A stretch of 33,696 nucleotides of DNA from Spirogloea muscicola (lineage: Eukaryota; Streptophyta; Zygnematophyceae; Spirogloeales; Spirogloeaceae). The stretch spans positions 125,081 through 158,776 of the forward strand of contig WELB01000179.1 of NCBI GenBank assembly GCA_009602725.1, in the 5' to 3' direction. The stretch's first letter is position 1. Each line of letters starts with the position of its first letter. Under the pieces are notes generated by a model. That model was not told where the DNA came from. It searched no databases and was given only the letters and a program-made list of their open reading frames with translations. Below are positions 9,119 to 17,760 of the stretch, piece after piece. Position numbers and translations under genes: made by a program.

Positions 9119-9712
9119 TTGATGACCGAAATCGTGGTATTACTTGCACAAAGCGCGTTCACTTTTGACAATATGATAAAGATTACAGAGGCATCAGTGC
9201 ACTCAGTATTATTGGGCCCTCCTAAGACTCCTGTAAATGACAAGGTGCTATTTATGGTTGATCCAAGAGGAGAGGTTGAGAGGGTCATAAAGAACGGCGT
9301 GGACCTAGATGCAATACCCGAGTGGGTCTTATATCCCAAGACACCGAACGTCAGGATGATATACGAAGCAAGCTGTGGCCTGCTCTACTGCACCGCTACT
9401 GCAGGGAGCACACTTGTATGCCATAACATAAAGTACGAGAGCATGGGCACATTCTACAGTGTAGACTTTGCAAACATCCTGAGCATAATGGGTGCGAGAG
9501 TGCAGCCAGGCGCAGATACGGTGCTATTCAAGGCTCAGGGCTGTGTAAAGATAACGTGCGCTTGGAGCAGAGAGATCCTAGCAGATGTGATTACAAACTA
9601 CCGATTTGCTCCGCGTAATGTCGTCCTGATCGAGAGCCTTGGCACACAAGGCACCAGACGTCTGCTGTCTGTGGTTGTTTACATTGGCAACGCTCAGGTA
9701 AGGGCTGTATAA
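9119..9712 (+). CDS. Unrecognised viral-core neighbour, 197 residues
   Basis: An intact open frame divergent from MutS7, with only eight bases between the two start codons (AT-rich TTAAATTG), typical of compact viral genomes. I cannot assign a family. The C-terminal half, with TVLFKAQGCVKITCA, faintly resembles the end of a TATA-binding-protein repeat, which would suit a gene next to RNA polymerase, but this is a weak impression. No signal peptide or membrane segment is visible. It is followed after about 30 bases by the next gene on the same strand. Confidence 0.65.
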   Translation: MMTEIVVLLAQSAFTFDNMIKITEASVHSVLLGPPKTPVNDKVLFMVDPRGEVERVIKNGVDLDAIPEWVLYPKTPNVRMIYEASCGLLYCTATAGSTLVCHNIKYESMGTFYSVDFANILSIMGARVQPGADTVLFKAQGCVKITCAWSREILADVITNYRFAPRNVVLIESLGTQGTRRLLSVVVYIGNAQVRAV

Positions 9713-9744
9713 GGCCAGATAGCAGAGATAACATCGCGATAAAG

Positions 9745-10982
9745 ATGTCAAAGCTACCGTGCGCAAGAGCTGCGCATGATGTGATGGGTTTGCTCAAGTA
9801 TACATTGGAAAAATACGAGCAAAAATTACGACGAATTAAAGGATGTGTATGGAGACCTTGCCCATAGCACAGGCATGTACGAGGAGCACAACACAGGGCC
9901 TTTGCAAGGCATAGGAGCACTCCGATTAGAGCTGTTTGTAAACAACTACATCAGGGAGTGCCCTGTATTGCCGATCCTAATACCTAACACAGATGGGCTG
10001 CCTGAAGGCGAGCGTTTTATACGTTATCCTAAGGATAACGGCAGATTGTATACTGCACCTAGCGGGTACTTTGTTGGGCTCAAGCGCAATCGTCTGAGCA
10101 GCGCTAACTTGTTCCCTTATCTTGTTGCATGCTACACATCCGATCATATGCTGCGGGTATTACAGGTATTACACTGGATACACGTGCAGAGCCGACGGAG
10201 AAGTGCACAGGCCCGTGCCAAGGTCTATATTAGGGGCGCACTCGTGCTACGTTAGGGTAGGCGTAGGCCCCTTCATTAGGTGCCTAGAGAGAGCCACAGG
10301 GCAGGGCATAGGCCAGCTGCCGTGGGCACCCCAGCTTGTAAGGCAAGAGATATGGGAGGGTAGCGACGATATTGTAATGGCTGCTATAGAGTCTGCGGTA
10401 TCTGGGTCGCTAGTATACAGGTATTTCGAGGAGCTCCTTGGAGTGTCTATACACGTGATTAGGATCGATAATGGCAAGCTCGATAGCATGCTGCCTCCCC
10501 ATGTCGCACCTTACTTATGGGAACCCCCGTATCCAGGCCATGTTGTAGTCTTTGAGAACAGAAGGGTTACTTATGGTAGAGAGCACAGGTTCCATGAGGT
10601 GCTTATGTCACAGAACAAGTCTATGATATTTGACGGCAGAGACAGTATAGTAGCATCGATTATAGGAGACAAGTTAAAGCTATCGCTTAGGCCCGCCGTG
10701 CTTAGCGGTGCAGTAGAGCAGCTTATTGACCCCTGTGGGAAGTGCAGGTTAGTATCCATATCTGGAGAGATAATACCTACACTTACCAGGCCCCTCTCTG
10801 TGCCTATTATGGCCGTTCCTTTGTGTTTTTTTGATTCTCACATAGAGAAAATGAACAGCATCAAAGCGGCTATGGGTGTCGAGACTTCTGACCCAAGCAA
10901 GAGGTCTACACACAACATCAGTTACTTCCCTAATGACAGGTCCTTCTGGGAGTGGATGTCGTACAGGAGGGGACTTACATGA
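9745..10982 (+). pseudogene. Unrecognised gene upstream of Rpb2, frameshifted
   Basis: Reading starts at ATG 9745 and needs two frame changes: one at an A-run near 9,835 and one near 10,130. The final frame ends with TGA at 10980. Total length is about 412 codons. Readable conserved-looking pieces are CRADGEVHRPVP, YPGHVVVFENRRV, MIFDGRDSIVASI and LIDPCGKCRLVSI, near the C-terminus. The tone is that of a viral transcription or replication protein, but I cannot name it. It ends ten bases before the Rpb2 start, on the same strand, so the two may have been expressed together. No signal peptide. Confidence 0.55.
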
Positions 10983-10992
10983 CAAGAAGGAG

Positions 10993-13657
10993 ATGATTTT
11001 CAGAGAGTTCTTTAGATACCACGGGTGAATTGGTGGGATAGTAGATGATTACAGAGGATATGTTAACATGATGTTGGGCCTTGTTGAAGGGAGCGGAATA
11101 CTGCAGCCAACAACGACCCCAGAAGAGTGCATTGCAAAGGTAGAGAGCTACGAGTACGAGATACCAGGGGTGTGCAAGATACCTGCTATGACTGACGAGG
11201 GGTTCTTTATAATACAGGGTGCAGAGAAAGTGCTGCAGATACAGGAGGTTAGGTTAAGGACGGAGCATTATGTATCTCGCGACCCTATGCATTACTTGTG
11301 TGAGTGCAGCATAATGCAATCTCCTGTGCCAGTAAGGGTGCGTATAAAAAGGACCGGGGTTGCTGATCTTGACACCTCTATGATTTACAGGGACCTTAAG
11401 GGCAAACACTCGATAGCTATAAGAGAGGTCTTACTGTTCGTGTTCGGTGCAAACGATGGTGACATGTATACCCTGATATCCAGCTACTGCAGAGACCCGG
11501 AGATCACACACTTATGCACCCTGATTATGATGGCATCGTCTGAAGGTGAAGGGGGATTAATAAGGATGAGGCCCGCGAAGTCATCAGGGAGAAGATGTTC
11601 AAAGGGCTCCAAGACTGCCATGTTATTATGACCATAGTATCCATGCTTGTGGAGTGCTCTGCAGTATTCTTGGATCGCAGGCCACTGTCTGCTAGAGACG
11701 ACTACCGCTTGAAGTGCCTGCGAACTCCAGGGAACATAGTGTACGGGATGTTCAGGTCCTGTGTGATGCGATCCCCCGGCAGGCTGCAGTATGCAGTACA
11801 GAACAGCATATACACATGTATAAAGAGAGGTGACATAGTTGTTGGTGGCAGGAAGTATGATAAGATGGCTGTGCAGTTATCTAAGAGGTCTCTGATAGAC
11901 TCTCTATCCAGGTCAGGAGGGTTGTTGTGCCATGCGACATAAATAGCCCTAACATAGAGATGAGGCAGATCCACGAGAGCCAGAAGGGGTACATATGTCC
12001 GTGTGAGAGGCCTGAGGGCAAGGCTGTAGGCACAATAAAGCACCTTGCAGCTTGCTGCCTCATATTTAGGCCAATAGACGTAAGAGTACAGGACATGTAC
12101 AGCACATTTGAGAGGGCAGTAGATGTGCCACGCGATTGCACGTGGGTTATGTTAGACGGTGCAGTGATGGGGTGGAAGAAGGGTGGCCTTAACATGCTGC
12201 GTAGGCGCTTGAAGGGCGCCTATCCTATCGCTTCCTGCACTGTTCAGGGAAGCATATTCAAGATAAGGTCCGTTAGTGGGAGGCCTCTTAAGCCTGCTCT
12301 AAATGTAGAGGACCACCCTGTAGACTGGGATCACCCTGCGCCCTGGAATATTATGGTAAATAATGGCAAGATAAGGTACATAGATCCTGAAGAAGACCTA
12401 GAGAGCAAACCTGCCGCACTGGGCTATGATCACGATTGGAGCACGACGCGTTACATGGAGATACACCCGTGTACAATGCTCGGTCTTGCAGCATCTTTGA
12501 TACCATTCTCTGAGCACAATCAGTCGGCAAGGAACGTCTTTGCTTCGTCTATGATTAAGCAGTCTCTCCACATAAGCAGGGGTAAGTTAGCGCCATGGGC
12601 TTGCAAGGTGCCGCTTTACAAGTTGCCGATCGAACAGCTGAGACGGCCGAGGCCGATCGAACAGCCCGACAAGCGGCCTATCTATGGCTGGTACGAGAAG
12701 GCATGCACTATGCTGCAAAGACCCCTCGTATCAACTATGATAGGGAGAGAGGTTGGTTACGACAGCGACCCCAATGGCGTTAATCTTGTCACATGCATTA
12801 TGTCTATTACCGGATACAACCAGGAGGATGCGATAATTGTGAAGAAGTCATGCATAGATAGGGGCATGTTCTCATCTGTTGTATACAAGACTACTCATAT
12901 CACCGTCGACAGTACTTGGGATGAGATATGCGGGAAGGAGGGCGTATGGACTGCAATCTCTGGCAGAGCAGAGAGGAGGCTGCTAGAAGTCAGGTCTATG
13001 CTGTCTTCTCCCAGGATCGTGTCTGTCAATAGCAGAGTCATCGGCACTGGGCAGACAATCCTTGACATAACCTTCACTGAGGATAGGCAGCTAATGCTGG
13101 GAGACAAGCTGGCCTCTAGGCATGCACAGAAGGGCGTTGTGGGCTTGAAAATGAGCGAAGAAGACATGCCGTTCACGAAGGACGGCATTACTCCGGACAT
13201 AATTATTAACCCGCATGCTATACCGAGCAGGATGACCGTGGGGCAGCTTATGGAGGGGGCTCTGGGCAAAGCCTGCTGTTTAGAGGGTAAGCTCAAAGAT
13301 GGCACACCCTTTATGAGGAAGGAAGATAAAGATATGCCCCATATAATGGAGAAGATAGACACAGAGGCAGTTATACTCGGGACAACAGGAGAGATGGTAA
13401 AAACTCCAGTAGCTATGGGTATCGTGTATTACATGGCCCTACAGCATCAGGCAGCTGACAAGGTATACGTGAGGGCAGGGGGATCTGAGAGCATGATGAG
13501 TAGGCAGCCTATTTCAGGGAGGTCCAAGGGCGGAGGGCTTGGATTTGGAGAGATGGAGTATGACTGCTTAATAGCCCACGGTGCATCGAAATTGATAACC
13601 GAGATCTCTACGAACAGTGATGCTGTAGCGACATTGATATGTCTACAACAACACTGA
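10993..13657 (+). pseudogene. rpb2: RNA polymerase second-largest subunit (Rpb2-like), broken
   Basis: Start at ATG 10993, where the product begins MIFREFFRYHG, the expected opening of this family. Clear later landmarks are CPCERPEGKAVG (lobe/fork region), GYNQEDAIIV, GDKLASRHAQKG and the C-terminal GGGLGFGEMEYD, the hybrid-binding region of the polymerase. Damage: an in-frame TGA at 11026, a shift at a G-run near 11,552, and a shift near 11,905. The remainder from 11,927 is open for 576 codons. The C-terminal zinc-finger clamp of standard Rpb2 is not seen; the frame stops soon after TNSDAV. It overlaps the SF3 helicase start by 19 bases. With the Rpb1 piece and Rpb5 it formed a virus-encoded transcription machine. 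Confidence 0.93.
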
Positions 13658-15405
13658 GGGAAGCCCTAGGGCAGGCGCCTTCTTGCAGCCTCTACGACTT
13701 AGCAATAGAAGACATCACCCTAAGAGAGGTATTCCAGTCGCTAAAGCCAGACAACAACGCCATAAGCTTGGTTAGGAGCATCATTCATGACCGGTACCTC
13801 CAGTACTTGTGCACCTTCGCAACAGAGTGCATTACTACCGATAAGCTTAGGTCATTTATTAAGCAGGCATTTATAACCAGAGGCTATGAGGGAGAATACA
13901 GCACTGTGTTCCCAGGAGACAAGGATCTGGCCCCAGCAGACCACACGACTATTGACCTTACCTCAGAGATGATGAGGTCTAACAAAGACATGTACATGGT
14001 CTACAAGTACAAGGACAGCATCGCTAAGCTCAGCAGTATACTCTCGCTCACGGTCTCCAAGTCAGAGATAGAGTACTCCATATGTGGCCTTGTATACGGC
14101 ATGCTCTGCGATAGAGTCGTCACCTGCATGGGAAGGCTGTGGTGCTTTATAAATGGTGTATGGACAGAGTGCTCATCAGATGGGTACCTCTGGAACTTCT
14201 TAACAAAGGAGCTAATAGAGTACCTGCAATCTGAGGGAGCCGATCAGATAGCATCCCATATCAAGTCTGTGCACACCAGGTCCAGGCTCCTAAACGACAT
14301 AAGACTTCGGCTCCAGGACGATTCTTTTGAGGCCATGCTCAACTCTAGGAGAGATATAATACGGATGAAGAATGGTGTCTATAACACCGTGGATTCTGCC
14401 CTGTCAGACCCTGTCCCATCTGATTATGTATCGGTAGTAGCGGGCGTAAGGTACGAGATATTCGATAATAGATCATCTGAGATTATCCAGCTAATGGGCA
14501 AGAAATTCCCTAGAGAGGACCTGCTAGATTTCTTCATGCTCTCATGCTCAACCTTCTTGGAAGGCTATAACTCTAACAAGATCTTCTACATATGGTGGGG
14601 CACAGGTAACAACGCCAAATCACTTGTACAAGCATTAGTTATGAAGGCTCTCGGAAAATATTGCAGCACGGCGCCCACATCCCTCATAACAGGGAAGCGC
14701 ACAAGCCCCTCTAATGCTACGCCTGAGCTGTGCCACGTAGAGAACAAGCTCGTTGTCTTTCTCCAGGAGCCTAACCCTGACGAGAAGATAAAGGCCGGCA
14801 TGATAAAGGAGATGACAGGTAACGACAGGATGTACACGCGCCAGCTCTTCAGATCTGGGAAGACAATGATGTTCAAAGCAAAGGTAGTGATTGTCTGCAA
14901 TAAGGTTATGGAGATCATGGGCATGGATGCTGCTCTTAGAAGGCGCCTAATAGTGCTGCCATTTATGAGCACCTTCCTAGACAGCAGAGAGTACTGCACT
15001 CGCCAAACAAAGGGTACACTTGACAATAACTCCTACACTATAGACCCATCAATAGAGAGCAGGCTTATTAAGTGCAGCTCAGCCTTCATGTACTTGCTCT
15101 GCAGGATATACCAGGATCACAAGGGAGAGCTAGAGATACCCCGCATAATAGCGGATATTACAGAGGATTACATCACTAAGAATAATTATCCCCTCATCTT
15201 TATAAGGCACTTTATTCACCCTGTTGATGGCTCTAGATCTGCTACTACAGAGATATACGAGATGTTTAAGGAGTGGTTCAAGAGGTCCTATCCCAGCAAG
15301 CGAGTGGCAGACTTAGAGGTGTTCACTACCGGGTTAGCTAGCGAAGGTTACAGAGATTATGGTGGCATTGTAGACAATGTTTTTGTCAGTTACACAGGCC
15401 AATAA
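13639..15405 (+). CDS. D5-like SF3 helicase (primase-helicase type)
   Basis: Intact frame of 588 codons. It carries a D5_N-type region followed by the superfamily 3 helicase core: Walker A WGTGNNAKS (about residues 318-327, with Asn-Ala-Lys in place of the common Asn-Gly-Lys), Walker B-like VVFLQEPN (about 371-378), a sensor VVIVCNK (about 416-422) and an Arg-rich RRRLIVLPF segment. These proteins unwind DNA at viral replication forks. The archaeo-eukaryotic primase domain often fused at the N-terminus of viral relatives is not evident, and the protein is shorter than typical fusions. It overlaps the end of Rpb2 by 19 bases. As the largest undamaged core gene it shows the insertion is not very old, or is still partly selected. 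Confidence 0.9.
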   Translation: MSTTTLREALGQAPSCSLYDLAIEDITLREVFQSLKPDNNAISLVRSIIHDRYLQYLCTFATECITTDKLRSFIKQAFITRGYEGEYSTVFPGDKDLAPADHTTIDLTSEMMRSNKDMYMVYKYKDSIAKLSSILSLTVSKSEIEYSICGLVYGMLCDRVVTCMGRLWCFINGVWTECSSDGYLWNFLTKELIEYLQSEGADQIASHIKSVHTRSRLLNDIRLRLQDDSFEAMLNSRRDIIRMKNGVYNTVDSALSDPVPSDYVSVVAGVRYEIFDNRSSEIIQLMGKKFPREDLLDFFMLSCSTFLEGYNSNKIFYIWWGTGNNAKSLVQALVMKALGKYCSTAPTSLITGKRTSPSNATPELCHVENKLVVFLQEPNPDEKIKAGMIKEMTGNDRMYTRQLFRSGKTMMFKAKVVIVCNKVMEIMGMDAALRRRLIVLPFMSTFLDSREYCTRQTKGTLDNNSYTIDPSIESRLIKCSSAFMYLLCRIYQDHKGELEIPRIIADITEDYITKNNYPLIFIRHFIHPVDGSRSATTEIYEMFKEWFKRSYPSKRVADLEVFTTGLASEGYRDYGGIVDNVFVSYTGQ

Positions 15406-15451
15406 AAGTGACTTGTTGCTGCTAATCAGTTAGTATATCCTCCAGCTCATA

Positions 15452-16063
15452 ATGAGCACTGAGAGCGCTCCGTGGGTTACTGCTGAAAGATGCGAACCTC
15501 AGAGGGTTACTGTATCTGATGGCACCACTACTGGTCCGTACGAAAGGTACAGGGTCTTGTACGGCTATTACGAGAGCTCCGACCCTAGAGACCTCCTAAT
15601 AACTGTGCCAAAGAATGCTGAGGCCTACATAAAGTGCAGGGGAGTCTATAAGGATTCCTTTGCGCGGGCTGGGGCCCGCATCGAAACGAACAGGTACGGC
15701 GCTCAGTTCATTCTGAATGCTGACAACACTTTCCACAGCCTTCTTTACGATTCTTTTGCATCAATCAAGTCACGAGTAGAGCATCTTACAGGCTCAGAAG
15801 CACACTTCCCTGTCAAAGGCATGCAGGGGTACTCCATATTGTACACAAATCTGATACACTCTAACGACGGCAAGATGTATTCTCATGCATACACAGCCGA
15901 CGCCCATGTAGATATCACGAGTTGCAGGGCTGCTGTTACTAGGCCAGCCTTCACGATGTCTGTCCTAAGGAAGTCTGCCAAAGAAGTTAAGATACGCATC
16001 CAACTCTCTCAGATGTACATACATGAGGCCATTAACGAGTTCCCTCTTGCACACGCAGAGTAG
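15452..16063 (+). CDS. Unrecognised protein, possible ssDNA-binding
   Basis: Intact 203-residue frame beginning 47 bases after the SF3 helicase, same strand, preceded by AT-rich sequence. No signal peptide or membrane segment. The composition is mixed alpha/beta with many aromatic residues (YERYRVLYGYYES) and a middle section GYSILYTNLI. Position directly after the replicative helicase and the aromatic content make a viral single-strand DNA-binding protein an attractive guess, but I see no diagnostic motif. It converges with the next gene, stop codons about 30 bases apart. Confidence 0.7.
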   Translation: MSTESAPWVTAERCEPQRVTVSDGTTTGPYERYRVLYGYYESSDPRDLLITVPKNAEAYIKCRGVYKDSFARAGARIETNRYGAQFILNADNTFHSLLYDSFASIKSRVEHLTGSEAHFPVKGMQGYSILYTNLIHSNDGKMYSHAYTADAHVDITSCRAAVTRPAFTMSVLRKSAKEVKIRIQLSQMYIHEAINEFPLAHAE

Positions 16064-16092
16064 CCCCTCTTAAAAGCTTTTTAAAAGACCAG

Positions 16093-16620
16093 CTACTCGG
16101 TCTTCACTACGTTCTCATATTCAACGCTCATCCCCTGAGACACAGCTACTCTGATATCGTCCGCTGTAAGCGCCTTACAAGAATTATTATCGATAATAGC
16201 CACAACTTTATGGGTAACATTGCTCTTTAATGGGTATCCATTGGCTAATTGTATATCTGTCGAATATGAATACGCATCATCGGCCGGGTGTACTAACCAC
16301 GTGAGATTCCGGTGCAAATCCTGCCTCAGCCTTCTAGATGCAGCAGTAACTGCATCTACACTCGGTCGAACAGCTCTAGGCGCAGGCTTCTTGCGCATCT
16401 TTATACCGTCACTAAAATACCTGTTAACTACTGCATTTGCACACTCTAGCACTGTCTGCTCATTTAGCCCTGCAGATACCATCTCGTTGCATGTATCAAA
16501 GACAACGGTGTACACCAGATCTCCCTGTGTCTTCTGCGCACTCGAGATAAGCCTCGACCTTATCTCATCCTCCGGATTACTCATCTTGCTCGCATCATTG
16601 AGAGCGGGCCTGCACACCAT
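16093..16620 (-). CDS. Unrecognised 175-residue protein
   Basis: Intact frame. I place the start at the ATG at 16620, not the further in-frame one at 16689, because the Rpb1-like gene starts divergently at 16646 and the longer version would overlap it. The central part is basic (MRKKPAPRAVRP), preceded by a helical segment and followed by a region with TWLVHPADDAYSYS. No domain recognised. The gap to the divergent gene is 25 AT-rich bases (TTAAAAATG on the other strand), likely a shared promoter. Confidence 0.65.
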   Translation of the reverse strand: MVCRPALNDASKMSNPEDEIRSRLISSAQKTQGDLVYTVVFDTCNEMVSAGLNEQTVLECANAVVNRYFSDGIKMRKKPAPRAVRPSVDAVTAASRRLRQDLHRNLTWLVHPADDAYSYSTDIQLANGYPLKSNVTHKVVAIIDNNSCKALTADDIRVAVSQGMSVEYENVVKTE

Positions 16621-16648
16621 TTTCAATATATGATTCCTATTAAAAATG

Positions 16649-16870
16649 AGGATCACACAGGATATGCTGCGGTCTGCTACCTCCACCATGTTTGGTCAGC
16701 AAGATGCGAGGCAGAGGCCGCCTGTTGAAGATGCAATGCACCCTATTGGGATAAGGATCACACAGGATATACTGCGGTCTGCTACCCAGAGGAGCCTTAG
16801 TCACTTCCACACAGCTGGCATGTCTGGTCAGCAAGATGCGAGGCAGAGGCCTGCTGTTGCAGATGCAATG
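16649..16870. repeat. Imperfect 105-bp duplication at Rpb1-like start
   Basis: AGGATCACACAGGATAT, CTGCGGTCTGCTACC and CAGCAAGATGCGAGGCAGAGG each occur twice in the same order, with about 105 bases between the first pair; the second copy has an extra insertion. The frame is kept, so the product has a doubled N-terminus. Confidence 0.85.
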
Positions 16871-17685
16871 GACTCTAAGTATACGAGCAAAAACTCTAGC
16901 ATGGCCTTCAATCTAGAGCAGAACCAAGACCACCGCAAGCTTAAGAGGGATATAGTAGGGAGAGACCTCAGGTGGTTTGTTGGTGGCATTGGGAGCAGCA
17001 TCACAGAGCTCCCTGAATTTGAGAACTTATGGTACACAAGCCTAGGTGAAGAGAGGCACACAGGGGAGATACTGAGGTTTTACATAGACTACGTTAGGCT
17101 TAGAGAATATGGGCTCACTTTGAGCAGGCTCGCTGAGCTGTCCTTTAGCTGCACGTGCTGTGTGTCACCAGATTTCATGGGAATGATAGATGTGAACTTG
17201 CCGTTGCCAGACAGTAAGTACATCAAGGGGTGGCTATCTAATATCACAGCAGAGATCTGCGGTGTACCCGAGATAACATCATGTGATGTCCAGAATGGCC
17301 GCTGTGTTACCAGAGGCTCATCTATACTTGCCGTCTCAAGAGCCGGCGTAGATACCACAACAATAGAGTCAAACAATGTAGCTGACGTGGAGGCAAACCT
17401 TGGCATAGAAGCAGCAGCCAGTGCACTCGAGAACATCATAGGATCCCCTATTATCTCTGACTTCATGACACGCACAGGAACAGTCCTCTCGTTCTCAAAG
17501 AGCAGCTGGGAAGTCAAGAGAAGGGCCTGTTAACTTCTACAAGCTTCGAGCGCCCCAGAGACGACATAAGGAACGCTCTGAGTTCGGGCAGCAAATGGGA
17601 CCCATATGGTGTGTCAATATATGCATCTGTCATCTGTGGCAAAGATCCATGTCCTGGCTTTGATATCCTCCCAAAGACGGCTGGC

Positions 17686-17760
17686 CAAGGATCATCCGTG
17701 GCTGGCCCGACACAAGGACTGTCCGTGGCTGGCCCGACGCAAGGGTCATCCGTGGCTGGC
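17686..17760. repeat. 27-bp tandem repeats at Rpb1-like C-terminus
   Basis: Units start at 17686, 17713 and 17740 (the last is partial), each with CAAGG and TCCGTGGCTGGCC. In the Rpb1 frame they encode three SSVAG/LSVAG-type repeats near the end of the protein. Confidence 0.9.

Noticed and set aside
9119-9712. TATA-binding-protein-like identity for the 197-residue gene
   Set aside because: Only one short segment resembles a TBP repeat end; not enough to name it.
12895-13362. Long antisense open frame within Rpb2
   Set aside because: It is a shadow of the strongly conserved Rpb2 frame on the other strand; the same applies to the antisense frame at 14,586-15,026 in the SF3 helicase.
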